From: Gammaproteobacteria bacterium
GTDB taxonomy: Bacteria; Pseudomonadota; Gammaproteobacteria; Burkholderiales; Nitrosomonadaceae
Direction of reading: 5' to 3'
Assembly (NCBI GenBank): GCA_030431985.1
Contig: JAUIIB010000010.1
Location: 24,739-88,738, forward strand
DNA length: 64,000 nt
Shown here: one piece after another, positions 38,923-47,979 of the stretch
Layout: every line of letters begins with the position of its first letter
How positions within the stretch are numbered: the first letter of the stretch is position 1
Position numbers and translations under genes: made by a program
The notes under the pieces: model-generated
Databases searched by the model: none
What the model was told of the DNA's origin: nothing
The model's input: the letters and a program-made list of their open reading frames with translations, nothing else

Positions 38923-39549
38923 ATGACGCATATCGATAAACTGATTATTGGCTTTGATAGTGCATTGCGCACATTATTTGCATCGGCTCAGTCTGCCAGA
39001 GAGATACCGGGGCGTGATTTATCCGACACGGATCTGACTGCTTCTGAGAAAGATTTATCGTCGGCTTTAATGCGCGTTAATCATGTCGGCGAAGTTTGTG
39101 CGCAAGCGCTATATCAAGGGCAGGGTTTGACTGCGCGTAATGAAACAGTGCAGCAAACACTGATGAAGGCAGCGCGTGAGGAAACTGAACATCTTGCATG
39201 GACCGAGTCCCGTATCAAGGAGTTAGGCGGTCGTAAAAGCATATTAAACCCGATATGGTACGGTGGTTCTTTTACAATTGGTATGCTGGCTGGTGCGATG
39301 GGAGATAAATGGAATCTCGGTTTCTTGGCTGAAACTGAGAAACAAGTGTGCGAGCATTTGTCAGGGCACTTAGAACGCTTGCCAGTCAGGGATGAGAAAA
39401 GCCGAGCAATAGTAACTCAGATGGAACTTGATGAGAATAATCATGCAACTATGGCAATATCGAATGGTGGCGCTGAATTACCTTTGTCAGTTAAGATGGC
39501 GATGAAGCTTAGCTCGAAAGTAATGACCCAAACTGCGTACTGGATTTGA
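38923..39549 (+). CDS. coq7: Ubiquinone biosynthesis hydroxylase Coq7
   Basis: A 208-residue di-iron hydroxylase that performs the last ring hydroxylation of ubiquinone synthesis. Metal ligands are seen in [28 protein letters not shown] and [12 protein letters not shown], with a TEKQVCEHL segment between. Length matches bacterial Coq7. It lies 48 bp after glcF and 55 bp before yqgE. Confidence 0.93.
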   Translation: MTHIDKLIIGFDSALRTLFASAQSAREIPGRDLSDTDLTASEKDLSSALMRVNHVGEVCAQALYQGQGLTARNETVQQTLMKAAREETEHLAWTESRIKELGGRKSILNPIWYGGSFTIGMLAGAMGDKWNLGFLAETEKQVCEHLSGHLERLPVRDEKSRAIVTQMELDENNHATMAISNGGAELPLSVKMAMKLSSKVMTQTAYWI

Positions 39550-39604
39550 GTGTATGCATGCACACTACGTGGATTGGATGTTAAATGATGGGTAAGGATT
39601 TTCC

Positions 39605-40165
39605 ATGGGAAATATCGATTTAACGCATCATTTCTTGATGGCTATGCCAACTATGGAGAATTCCTTCTTCTCCAGAACAGTGATCTATATTTGTGAACAT
39701 AATGATCAGGGAGCGCTAGGGCTGGTTATTAACCGGTCTATGGATTTGTCACTTACCGGTTTGTTCAAACAACTCGGTATTGCCTGCAAAGATACATTAT
39801 GCAATCAATCAACAGTATTTGTCGGAGGTCCCGTCCAAGTAGATTGCGGTTTTGTATTACATAAACCGGTCGGAAAGTGGCAGTCGACACTGGCGATTAA
39901 TCATGAATTGGGTATGACGACTTCACTGGATATACTTAAAGCGATTGCCAACGCAGAGGGGCCTGAGCAGACTTTGGTGGCAATGGGTTATGCGGGATGG
40001 GCTGCAGGTCAGATAGAGCATGAGATGGCGCAGAATGACTGGTTGTCAGTGCCGGCCAATATAGAAATTATTTTTGATTTGCCTTTGGAAAAGCGATTGT
40101 CGGCGGCCATGGCTTTGCTTGGTGTGGATTATAATCAGTTATCAGGTGATGTCGGGCATGCTTGA
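39605..40165 (+). CDS. YqgE/AlgH family protein
   Basis: A 186-residue protein with the family start LTHHFLMAMPTMENSFFSRTV, followed by YICEHNDQGALGLVINRS, FVGGPVQVDCGFVLHKP and YAGWAAGQIEHEMAQNDWL. Its biochemical role is not established; it commonly lies directly before ruvX (yqgF) and the pyrR-pyrB genes, as here. Single-domain and of usual length. Confidence 0.93.
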   Translation: MGNIDLTHHFLMAMPTMENSFFSRTVIYICEHNDQGALGLVINRSMDLSLTGLFKQLGIACKDTLCNQSTVFVGGPVQVDCGFVLHKPVGKWQSTLAINHELGMTTSLDILKAIANAEGPEQTLVAMGYAGWAAGQIEHEMAQNDWLSVPANIEIIFDLPLEKRLSAAMALLGVDYNQLSGDVGHA

Positions 40166-40198
40166 CAATTTATTAATCCGGATGAAAAATCCAACAGT

Positions 40199-40699
40199 AT
40201 GATCGATAAATCGGTACGACCGTTGGAGCTGGTATCCGACGTAAATCAATTTACAGGTTTTCCAATGCATGGCGCAGTGCTGGCTTTCGATTTTGGCCAA
40301 AAGCGTATTGGTGTTGCAGTTGGAAATACTGCTCTGAAGCAGGCGAATCCACTGACAACCATTGACAGCGAAAAAAATGAGCAGCGTTTTCTTCTCATTG
40401 GTCAATTGATCGAGACTTGGCAACCCGTTTTACTCGTAGTTGGTTTACCTTGCCATGTCGACGGTTCTGAACAGGAGATGACGCGCCTTAGCTTGCGTTT
40501 TGCAAGGCGTCTTGCTAGTCGTTTCCATATACAGGTGTTGATGGCGGATGAGCGTTACACATCCAGAACTGCCAGTGCTGAATTGAAGCGGGCCGGTGTA
40601 TCGGGTCGGCGGCAGAAACAATTTTTGGATCAAATTGCCGCACAGCATATATTGCAGTCTTTTTTCGATGAAAATCATGAGCAACATTTCACTGCCTGA
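40199..40699 (+). CDS. ruvX: Putative pre-16S rRNA nuclease / Holliday junction resolvase YqgF
   Basis: A 166-residue RNase H-fold nuclease: VLAFDFGQKRIGVAVGN with the catalytic aspartate, LLVVGLPCHVDGSEQEMT, MADERYTSRTASAEL and QFLDQIAAQHILQSFF. The family matures 16S rRNA 5' ends. ATG 40199 gives a 22-residue lead before MHGAVLAFD; the internal ATG 40265 is an alternative. The 3' end overlaps pyrR. Confidence 0.92.
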   Translation: MIDKSVRPLELVSDVNQFTGFPMHGAVLAFDFGQKRIGVAVGNTALKQANPLTTIDSEKNEQRFLLIGQLIETWQPVLLVVGLPCHVDGSEQEMTRLSLRFARRLASRFHIQVLMADERYTSRTASAELKRAGVSGRRQKQFLDQIAAQHILQSFFDENHEQHFTA

Positions 40700-41228
40700 C
40701 GCGGAAGTTTTATTTAGCCGGCTTGTTGCCGAAATTCAGGCTAATCACGATAAACCTTCTGCACTAATTGGTATTCATACGGGCGGGGCCTGGTTGGCCG
40801 AACGCCTGTATCAAATCTTATCTGAGACGTGTTCTCTGGAGCCGCTGGGTTTGCTGAGTGCATCGTTTTACAGGGACGATTTTGATAAAGTAGGACTGCA
40901 TGCACGTAATAAGCCCACTGAAATTTCTTTTAGCGTTGACGGCGCGCATATTCTGTTAATCGATGACGTATTGCAAACGGGACGGACAATTCGCGCTGCT
41001 ATTAATGAGTTGTTTGATTATGGCAGACCAGCTTCAATTAGTTTGGCTGCGCTGGTTGATCGTGGGGGGCGGGAGTTACCGATTTGCGCTAAATTTATTG
41101 GAACTGAGTTGCATTTGCCTAAAGAAAAGAATTTGATTTTTGATCGGGATGAGCAGGGGCAATTTTATTTGCGTTTGGAAGATAACAAAGGCGTGCCGAG
41201 TAGTAGTACGGAAGATTTGACGGAATGA
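40677..41228 (+). CDS. pyrR: PyrR family regulator/uracil phosphoribosyltransferase
   Basis: About 184 residues from ATG 40677 (ATG 40668 also possible), within the ruvX 3' end. It has the phosphoribosyltransferase PRPP motif [17 protein letters not shown], plus [13 protein letters not shown] near the start and [17 protein letters not shown] near the end. In Gram-positives PyrR is an RNA-binding attenuator; in Proteobacteria it often accompanies pyrB and may act as an enzyme or regulator. No PyrR attenuator RNA is evident. Its stop overlaps pyrB (ATGA). Confidence 0.92.
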   Translation: MSNISLPDAEVLFSRLVAEIQANHDKPSALIGIHTGGAWLAERLYQILSETCSLEPLGLLSASFYRDDFDKVGLHARNKPTEISFSVDGAHILLIDDVLQTGRTIRAAINELFDYGRPASISLAALVDRGGRELPICAKFIGTELHLPKEKNLIFDRDEQGQFYLRLEDNKGVPSSSTEDLTE

Positions 41229-42184
41229 TCAGCAAAAATCCCCAATTGGGAAAAAATCGTGAGTTACAGCATTTATTGACAACTGAGGGATTGCCAACTT
41301 CAATTTTGTTGCAAATATTGGATACAGCACAGACTTTTGTGGGCGTGACTGAGCGGGAGGTAAAAAAGGTTCCGTTATTACGGGGAAAATCAATTTTTAA
41401 TCTTTTTTTTGAGCACAGTACACGAACGCGCACGACCTTTGAAATTGCTGCTAAACGATTGTCTGCAGATGTATTTAACCTGAACATCGCTGTTTCGGCC
41501 CAATCTAAAGGGGAGACGTTACTTGATACCGTTGATAACTTAGTGGCGATGGATGCTGATATGTTTATTGTGAGGCACTCACAAAGCGGCGCAGCTCATT
41601 TGATTGCAAAACATGTTCGTCCCGGTATTCATGTTATTAATGCGGGTGATGGTCGTCATGCTCACCCCACGCAGGCGTTGCTTGATGTGTTTACGATTCG
41701 CCATTACAAAAAAGAATTTCATAATCTGCGTATTGCAATCATCGGCGATATTTTACATTCGCGTGTTGCCCGTTCCCAGATCCATGCATTGACGACATTG
41801 GGCGTTCCCGAAGTGCGTGTTATCGCACCGAAAACGCTATTACCGAGCAAGGTGGAACGTCTGGGGGTACGTGTTTTCCATGACATGAAAAGCGGGTTGA
41901 AGGATGTTGACGTTTTAATGATGCTGCGTTTGCAAAAAGAGCGCATGCAGGGTGCTTATTTACCGAGTTCTGAAGAATATTTTAAGTACTATGGTTTGAC
42001 TCCCGAAAAATTGTCAATGGCCAAGCAGGATGCTATCGTAATGCATCCGGGGCCGATGAACCGTGGTGTGGAAATCGATTCGGCAGTTGCTGACGGCAGT
42101 CGGGCAGTTATTTTGCCACAAGTCACCTTCGGTATTGCTGTAAGAATGGCGGTTATGTCTATTCTGGCAGGTCAACCTGTTTAA
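41225..42184 (+). CDS. pyrB: Aspartate carbamoyltransferase catalytic subunit
   Basis: A 319-residue enzyme committing carbamoyl phosphate to pyrimidine synthesis. The carbamoyl-phosphate motif [12 protein letters not shown] is present, with [30 protein letters not shown] and [11 protein letters not shown]. It lies in a pyrR-pyrB-pyrC' operon with an ATGA overlap to pyrR. The neighbouring catalytically dead dihydroorotase-like gene suggests a Pseudomonas-type ATCase holoenzyme of PyrB with PyrC', without a PyrI subunit. Confidence 0.95.
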   Translation: MISKNPQLGKNRELQHLLTTEGLPTSILLQILDTAQTFVGVTEREVKKVPLLRGKSIFNLFFEHSTRTRTTFEIAAKRLSADVFNLNIAVSAQSKGETLLDTVDNLVAMDADMFIVRHSQSGAAHLIAKHVRPGIHVINAGDGRHAHPTQALLDVFTIRHYKKEFHNLRIAIIGDILHSRVARSQIHALTTLGVPEVRVIAPKTLLPSKVERLGVRVFHDMKSGLKDVDVLMMLRLQKERMQGAYLPSSEEYFKYYGLTPEKLSMAKQDAIVMHPGPMNRGVEIDSAVADGSRAVILPQVTFGIAVRMAVMSILAGQPV

Positions 42185-42206
42185 GTCCCAGGAAACAAGC
42201 AGTCAG

Positions 42207-43481
42207 ATGAGAATTCACATTAAAAATGGCCGTGCGGTTGACCCCAAATCTGGCCTGGATGCCTTTCAAGACGTTTATATTGTCGATGGTAAAATTTTGT
42301 CAGTAGGGCAACCGCCTGACAGCTTTCAGCCCGATCAAATTGTAGATGCGCAGGATTTGGTGGTCAGTCCCGGTTTAGTTGATTTATCGGCCCGCTTGCG
42401 AGAACCGGGACTAGAATATAAAGCGACACTGGAGTCTGAAATGAATGCCGCCGTGGCGGGTGGTGTGACGAGTCTGGCTTGTCCGCCGGATACAGATCCA
42501 CCGCTTGACGAACCGGGCTTGGTAGAAATGCTTAAGCATCGCGCCAGAAATTTAAATCAGTCGCATGTTTATCCAATCGGTGCGTTAACGCAAGGATTGT
42601 GTGGTGAGTATTTGACCGAAATGGCCGAGCTGCATGACGCTGGCTGTATGGTTTTTGGGCAGCCTGACGGCATGCTGGTTAATTTGAAAGTATTAATGCA
42701 AGCCATGGAGTACGCATCAACATTCGGTTTTAGTGTGTGGTTGAGTCCTCAGGATATTAACCTTGCATATCAGGGTGTTGCGCACGATGGTGAAGTGGCA
42801 ACTCGTTTAGGTCTGCCCACGATACCGGTATGTGCAGAAACAATTGCGATTTCAAATATTATTCTGCTGGCCCAGGAATGTGATGTGCGTATTCATTTAT
42901 GCCGGATTTCCAGTTCAGCAGGACTTGCGTTAGTACGTGCGGCCAAAGATAAAGGCATGCGGATTACCTGTGATGTGTCGGTTAATCACCTTCATTTATC
43001 AGATATGGACATCGGTTTTTTTGATACCAATTGCCACCTCAAGCCGCCGTTGAGAAGTTTCAGCGATCGCGATGCACTTCGTGATGGTTTACGTGACGGC
43101 GCTATTGATGCGATTTGTTCTGATCATGCGCCAGTCGATGAAGATGCTAAACTGTTACCTTTTGGCCAGTCTGAAGAAGGCGCTATAGGTGTAGAACTGT
43201 TGTTGCCGCTCACTTTAAAATATGGTCAGGAAATGAAACTCTCACTTGCAGAAATGCTGGCCACAGTTACATTTAAACCCGCAGAAATATTGGGTATCGA
43301 TGCCGGATATCTGTCGCCCGGTGCAGCGGCAGATTTATGTATTTTTGATCCGGACAGTTATTGGACGGTGACCCCAAATGCATTGTTGAGTCAGGGCAAG
43401 AATACGCCGTTTCTAGGTATGGAGATACCCGGTAGCGTCAAATATACTTTAATCAATGGTCGAGTTGTTTATCAATCCTAG
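42207..43481 (+). CDS. Inactive dihydroorotase-like subunit of ATCase (PyrC')
   Basis: A 424-residue protein with a dihydroorotase fold: VVSPGLVDLSARLREPGLEY aligns with the class-I site where active enzymes read DLHVHLREPG, so both histidines of the HxH metal site are missing (S and R instead). The later HIS motif reads CRISSSAG, again without His. SDHAPVDEDAK and PPLRSFSD are kept. In Pseudomonas such a PyrC' is needed to assemble ATCase. A functional dihydroorotase should therefore be encoded elsewhere. Lies 22 bp after pyrB. Confidence 0.88.
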   Translation: MRIHIKNGRAVDPKSGLDAFQDVYIVDGKILSVGQPPDSFQPDQIVDAQDLVVSPGLVDLSARLREPGLEYKATLESEMNAAVAGGVTSLACPPDTDPPLDEPGLVEMLKHRARNLNQSHVYPIGALTQGLCGEYLTEMAELHDAGCMVFGQPDGMLVNLKVLMQAMEYASTFGFSVWLSPQDINLAYQGVAHDGEVATRLGLPTIPVCAETIAISNIILLAQECDVRIHLCRISSSAGLALVRAAKDKGMRITCDVSVNHLHLSDMDIGFFDTNCHLKPPLRSFSDRDALRDGLRDGAIDAICSDHAPVDEDAKLLPFGQSEEGAIGVELLLPLTLKYGQEMKLSLAEMLATVTFKPAEILGIDAGYLSPGAAADLCIFDPDSYWTVTPNALLSQGKNTPFLGMEIPGSVKYTLINGRVVYQS

Positions 43482-43723
43482 GGGTGTCGTCGTGAGTTAT
43501 ATGCATTTCTGTGCAAGCAGATTTTTGAATAAACAGGCGCAAAAAGGTGTTGCGCTCTTCGGGTTTATTTTTCGAACAAAATTATCGGTGCTTTTGTTCC
43601 TTGAATATGCTTTTACATGTCCCGCGGAACAAAGTCTTGATCCTTTTGTCCGAGAAGCAAACAGAATTGTACATAACTCACGACGACACCCTCTAACCTC
43701 AACGAAAAAATATCATCAAGATT

Positions 43724-45853
43724 ATGAACACGGTATCGAATCCTTTGCTTGATTTTTCAGGTCTTCCACATTTTGAAGACATTAATACAACCCATGTAAC
43801 CCCTGCAATAGAAGCATTGCTGGATGAAAACAAAGTGGTAATTGAAAAAATTCGCAGTGATGAACAACCGCCGACCTGGGAGTCATTTGTACAGCCCATG
43901 GTGGATGTTAGCGAGCGTTTGATGCGTGCCTGGAATCAGGTTTCGCACCTCAATGCTGTGATGAATACACCCGAATTGCGGGAAGTGTATAACCACAATC
44001 TACCGCAGATTACCCAGTTCTACGCCGAGTTGTCGCAGGATCAACAATTGTTTGAGAAATTTAAACAGTTGCGGGCAAGTGCCGAGTTTGACTTGTTGAG
44101 TCCGGCGCGCAAAAAAATCGTTGAAAATGAGCTCAGGGATTTTCGTCTGGGTGGTGCGGAATTACCGTCAGACAAAAAGCAGCGCTTTTTGAAGATCCAG
44201 GAAACGCTGTCGGAATTGTCTTCAAAATTTAATGATAACTTGCTGGATGCGACCAATGCATTTTCATTGTTGATTGAAAATGCAGACGAGGTTTCAGGGA
44301 TACCGGATGATGTGCTGGCGGCGGCGCAGCAGTTAGCCGAAAAATCGTCTCAAACGGGCTGGAAATTCACGCTACATATGCCGTCTTATTTGCCCATTCA
44401 GCAATATGCCGATAACCGTGGGTTGCGTGAAAAAATGTATCGTGCGTTTTATACCCGTGCCAGCGAATTCGGCGCGCCAGAGAATGAATCAGACGGTGCT
44501 AACTGGGATAATATGCCGTTGATCGACAAAATTTTGGCGTTGCGGGAAGAAGAGGCGAAATTATTGGGTCACCAGAATTATGCAGAAATTTCATTGGCGA
44601 CTAAAATGGCTTCATCTCCGTGTCAGGTGCTTGATTTTCTTCGGGAACTGGCAGCCAAGGCTAAACCTTATGCCGAGAAGGATTTGCAGGAGCTTCAACA
44701 ATTTGCTGCTGAGACGCTGGGTTTGCAAACGCTTGAGGTCTGGGATATTCCTTATGCCAGTGAAAAGTTACGTCAGGCTCGATACGCATTTTCAGATCAG
44801 GAGGTTAAGCAATATTTTCCGGAAGATCAGGTGTTGCCGGGTATGTTTAAGCTGGTTGAAAAGCTTTATCAAATATCAATTGAACCGGCTGACTCAATTG
44901 AGCTTGAGCGTAAAATTCAGTACTGGCACCCCGATGTTAAGCTGTACGATATTTTTGATGCCGACGGTACGTTGATCGGACGATTCTATATTGATCTGTA
45001 TGCTCGTGAGAGCAAACGTGGAGGTGCGTGGATGGATGGCGCCATTACACGGCGGCGTACGGATTGTACGCAGGGCGGCAGCGCGGTACAAGTGCCGGTT
45101 GCTTATCTGACTTGTAATTTTTCCGGACCGGTTACCATTGACGGCAAACAGAGGCCGGCGCTGTTTACACACAATGAAGTCATTGTGTTGTTTCACGAAT
45201 TCGGTCACGGTTTGCATCATTTGCTGACACAAGTCGACGATTTGAATGTTTCCGGTATTAATGGCGTGGAATGGGATGCGGTGGAATTGCCGAGTCAATT
45301 TATGGAGAATTTCTGCTGGGAATGGGATGTTCTAACTGAAATGACACGCCATGTTGAAACCGGTGAACCGTTGCCGAGGGAGTTATTCGATAAAATGCTG
45401 GCCGCCAAGAATTTTCAGAGCGGTATGCAAACAGTGCGCCAAATTGAGTTTGCGCTGTTTGATATGCATCTGCATTATGACTTTAATCCCCATGGTGATA
45501 AAACAGTCTTGCAGTTGATTGAGGAAGTGCGTCAAGAAGTCGCTGTAATTTTTCCGCCGAACTACAACCGCTTTCCCAACAGTTTTGCACATATTTTCGG
45601 CGGAGGATATGCGGCAGGCTACTATAGTTATAAATGGGCTGAGGTGCTGTCGGCAGACGCCTACGGCTTATTCGAAGAAAATGCGTCGAAAAGCGTCGCC
45701 GGTGTTGTCAACTATGAAACCGGTTCTCGTTTCAAACAGGAAATTCTCGCTATGGGCGGTAGTCGGCCCGCATTGGAGTCGTTTGTCGCGTTCAGAGGAC
45801 GCGAGCCACAGATGGAAGCATTGTTGCGGCATAACGGGATGACGACGGCTTGA
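43724..45853 (+). CDS. prlC: Oligopeptidase A (M3 metallopeptidase)
   Basis: A 709-residue cytoplasmic zinc peptidase. The zinc site HEFGHGLHHLL lies at about residues 491-501, with a distal glutamate in VEWDAVELPSQFMENF. The N-terminal part (LLDFSGLPHFEDINTTHVTP) and the C-terminal YSYKWAEVLSADAYGLFEEN match family M3A. It degrades short peptides, including cleaved signal peptides. The 242 bp before it show no convincing gene; a frame at 43456-43752 overlaps both neighbours and is not supported. Confidence 0.95.
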   Translation: MNTVSNPLLDFSGLPHFEDINTTHVTPAIEALLDENKVVIEKIRSDEQPPTWESFVQPMVDVSERLMRAWNQVSHLNAVMNTPELREVYNHNLPQITQFYAELSQDQQLFEKFKQLRASAEFDLLSPARKKIVENELRDFRLGGAELPSDKKQRFLKIQETLSELSSKFNDNLLDATNAFSLLIENADEVSGIPDDVLAAAQQLAEKSSQTGWKFTLHMPSYLPIQQYADNRGLREKMYRAFYTRASEFGAPENESDGANWDNMPLIDKILALREEEAKLLGHQNYAEISLATKMASSPCQVLDFLRELAAKAKPYAEKDLQELQQFAAETLGLQTLEVWDIPYASEKLRQARYAFSDQEVKQYFPEDQVLPGMFKLVEKLYQISIEPADSIELERKIQYWHPDVKLYDIFDADGTLIGRFYIDLYARESKRGGAWMDGAITRRRTDCTQGGSAVQVPVAYLTCNFSGPVTIDGKQRPALFTHNEVIVLFHEFGHGLHHLLTQVDDLNVSGINGVEWDAVELPSQFMENFCWEWDVLTEMTRHVETGEPLPRELFDKMLAAKNFQSGMQTVRQIEFALFDMHLHYDFNPHGDKTVLQLIEEVRQEVAVIFPPNYNRFPNSFAHIFGGGYAAGYYSYKWAEVLSADAYGLFEENASKSVAGVVNYETGSRFKQEILAMGGSRPALESFVAFRGREPQMEALLRHNGMTTA

Positions 45854-45878
45854 CTCGGATAAGCAGCTGATTTCGGAT

Positions 45879-46262
45879 CTAAGGCGAGAGATTACGGATC
45901 AACCACATTCCGATAAACAGTGCGCTAATTGATAGCACAATTGACGCTATGCTATACAACAGGGCATGAAGTATGTCGCCGCGTTCGAACAAAGTGGCGA
46001 CATCCAGCGAGAAAGTTGAGAACGTTGTAAATCCGCCAAGAAAGCCGGTGACAAGAAACAGTCGCCAAGCTTCTGGCGGTTGCCAGAATTGTGCGAAAAT
46101 AGCGATTATTAATCCCATGATGAATGAACCGACAATATTAACGGTCAGCGTTCCCCATGGAAAATCCGGTCCTGCTAACTGAACGGCAACTAGATTGACC
46201 CCGTGGCGGGAGATGGCACCTAACGCACCACCCATTCCTATAGCTGCAAGTGTTGCAAACAT
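45879..46262 (-). CDS. crcB: Fluoride exporter Fluc/CrcB
   Basis: A 127-residue, four-helix protein of the Fluc family. Signature parts: GGALGAISRHGVNL, PWGTLTVNIVGSFIMGLI, and GFLGGFTTFSTFSLDVATLFE, the last carrying the Phe-box and Thr residues of the fluoride pathway. It is convergent with prlC (25 bp apart). No fluoride riboswitch could be recognised upstream (46263-46400). Confidence 0.93.
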   Translation of the reverse strand: MFATLAAIGMGGALGAISRHGVNLVAVQLAGPDFPWGTLTVNIVGSFIMGLIIAIFAQFWQPPEAWRLFLVTGFLGGFTTFSTFSLDVATLFERGDILHALLYSIASIVLSISALFIGMWLIRNLSP

Positions 46263-46896
46263 GGTAACTTTTGATCAATATGGTCGTTTTTCATTGGAAT
46301 CATTTTTTGTGTGCGATGCCTGATTCGTTTTCCATTATATACTGAGAACAACCCGCTTTGAATACCGGATTAACTGGATGGTGAAGAGCGATTTCCTATT
46401 GCCTTATAAACTATTTCGGCATTGATATTTCCTGCGGTTTCATATTAACTGTTACTATTACTATTACTATTACTTTGGTGCTCTATCGTTGATTTCTGCG
46501 ATCCGATGTCAACTGATACCTCTAGGATAAATTCTTGATCGACAGATTCGTTAATGCTTTTGATTTACTTTACGATATAATTTCAGGACTGTGGCTTGCC
46601 GGATAATATTGGTGTGCTTCAAGCTGTCATGGGTAAGATTGTGTTTTTCGTGGCTGTGGATTACTCAAAGCAACAAAAATTATTTGTCGGAATATTTTAC
46701 ATCAATCTGATATTTATCTACCTTAGAGAACGAGTTAACAAAAAAGTTATTTAAATACAGTGCAATATAAAGTTGGCACAAAAAATGCTTTAGAATAAAC
46801 ATGAGGATCTTGGAAAGCCTTTCCAAATAAAGCAGTATTAAAAATTTAAAGGTTTTTTTAGATTTGATTGTTATTAATTTTATAGGGATGAATATA
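46263..46896. other. Intergenic region with TTACTA microsatellite
   Basis: 634 bp without a supported gene. It contains a hexamer run (TTACTA repeated about 3.7 times, 46452-46474) and, near its right end, the sigma-54-like promoter of the first PEP-CTERM gene (46774-46789). The crcB promoter must lie at its left end but was not resolved. Confidence 0.6.
46774..46789 (+). promoter_or_regulatory. Sigma-54 (-24/-12) promoter of PEP-CTERM gene 1
   Basis: TTGGCAC then AAAAAA then TGCT: GG at 46775-46776 and GC at 46787-46788 have the 12-bp register of RpoN promoters (consensus TGGCAC-N5-TTGC). Two positions differ from consensus. PEP-CTERM genes are known targets of RpoN with the PrsK/PrsR pair. 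Confidence 0.65.
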
Positions 46897-47490
46897 ATGA
46901 ATAACTCAAGTAGAACAGTTTTAGGAATTTCTGGAGTTGTATTGGCCTTTGCTCTGTTTGCTGGCCAAGCTCAAGCTGTACAAATAACTGGCAGTATCTC
47001 TTTCGGAATGAGTGGTGTTGCTGCAAATGCAGGTGGACCTTTACCGAATTTTACAGGTGCCACGATGATAGATTTTGCTGACGCTACCCCTAACGGCAGT
47101 GTTCAGTCTAGCTCGGGAGATTTTGCAACCGCTGGTTTCACTTTTTTGACTCCTGTCACATTCTATGATCTTGATTTTGGCACACCTGGATTACCTTTAG
47201 CGCCATTATGGACGGGAACATCTGGCCCAAATACAGCATCTTTTGATCTGTTAGCACTTACGATTGATGGCCAAACCGCTAATACACTCGATTTATCTGG
47301 TTCTGGGGTGTTAAAACTGACTGGCTATGAAGACACGCCTGCTAGTTGGACACTCTCTGGTGATATTACAACTGGTAGCGTGGTATTCGGACTCAGCTCT
47401 ACAAATACAGCAAATCCGGTACCAGAACCTTCAATTCTTGCTCTGCTCGGATTAGGTTTGCTCGGTTTTGCAGGTCGCCGTAAAAGCTAA
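46897..47490 (+). CDS. PEP-CTERM sorting domain protein 1
   Basis: About 197 residues from ATG 46897, chosen for the AGGGA site upstream and the signal peptide VLGISGVVLAFALFAGQAQA (cleavage after about residue 27). The C-terminus VPEPSILALLGLGLLGFAGRR is a PEP-CTERM signal: PEP motif, membrane helix and basic end, recognised by an exosortase that is not in this window. The body is rich in G, S, T, N and D and has no known domain. Such proteins are exported and associated with extracellular matrix. Expression from a sigma-54-like promoter is likely. Confidence 0.9.
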   Translation: MNNSSRTVLGISGVVLAFALFAGQAQAVQITGSISFGMSGVAANAGGPLPNFTGATMIDFADATPNGSVQSSSGDFATAGFTFLTPVTFYDLDFGTPGLPLAPLWTGTSGPNTASFDLLALTIDGQTANTLDLSGSGVLKLTGYEDTPASWTLSGDITTGSVVFGLSSTNTANPVPEPSILALLGLGLLGFAGRRKS

Positions 47491-47497
47491 CAAGCGA

Positions 47498-47584
47498 ATA
47501 AGTTAAGCAGGAATAATAAATATAAAAATATTCTTAACTTATAAACCTGAGGCCCTTATAGCAAAACTATAAGGGCCTCTTTTT
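47498..47584 (+). repeat. Two-hairpin 3' module after PEP-CTERM gene 1 (with terminator)
   Basis: An inverted repeat ATAAGTTAAG (47498-47507) / CTTAACTTAT (47533-47542) is followed by a perfect 13-bp terminator stem GAGGCCCTTATAG (47549-47561), loop CAAAA, CTATAAGGGCCTC (47567-47579) and a T run. An almost identical module follows the second PEP-CTERM gene at 49596-49682. Confidence 0.9.
47549..47584 (+). terminator. Intrinsic terminator of PEP-CTERM gene 1
   Basis: Perfect 13-bp GC-containing stem with five-base loop, followed by TTTTT. A group IIC intron remnant begins five bases further on, as expected for that intron class, which targets terminators. Confidence 0.92.
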
Positions 47585-47588
47585 ATTG

Positions 47589-47979
47589 GTGCGCCCAGCA
47601 GCGCACTCTAGTGGGTGCAAGTCCCACCGTAAGTTGATCACAGCGAACGAAGAGAAGCGCAACTGCATGAAGGTGACTGATTATGGGAAGGAAGCGTGGA
47701 TCGAAGCTGCGATCCGATGAACAAGAATCGGATAGAAGGTGTTGTCGAGCAGGGCGAGTGGGCATGAAACCACGAAGCTCTCGTGATCAAAGCGAACAAG
47801 CGTAGCTACCGGTGAAGCTGGTGGTGATCTTGTTCGTGATGAAGCCTGCGGCCCGCAATGTGAAATCGAAAGCATAAGGTCTGGTTCTTATGACCTCAAC
47901 TTCTCGAACCGCCCGGTGCGAACCCGCATGCCGGGTGGTGTGGCAGGAGGTCAGGCATACTGACCACCTCTATGCCGAT
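47589..47979 (+). mobile_element. ORF-less group II intron remnant, bacterial class C
   Basis: The 5' end GTGCGCCCAGCAGCGC matches the GUGYG start of group II introns. GTGGGTGCAAGTCCCACC and GGAAGGAAGCG follow in domain I style. Domain V is recognisable at about 47904-47942 (CGAACCGCCCGG, GCATGCCGGGTGGTGTGG), very close to class IIC domain V. A domain VI stem (GGAGGTCAG with TGACCACCTC) ends near 47979. The element is about 390 bp, so the reverse transcriptase/maturase region normally in domain IV is missing. It sits right after an intrinsic terminator, the known class IIC target. Confidence 0.85.

Noticed and set aside
43456..43752. 98-codon frame between pyrC' and prlC
   Set aside because: Overlaps both well-supported neighbours and has no motif or ribosome site.
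46263..46400. Fluoride riboswitch upstream of crcB
   Set aside because: The conserved crcB RNA motif elements could not be found on the minus strand.
46452..46474. TTACTA tandem run as a CRISPR or phase-variation tract
   Set aside because: Only about 3.7 units, not inside or close to a promoter spacer or coding region; no CRISPR-type repeat/spacer pattern anywhere in the window.
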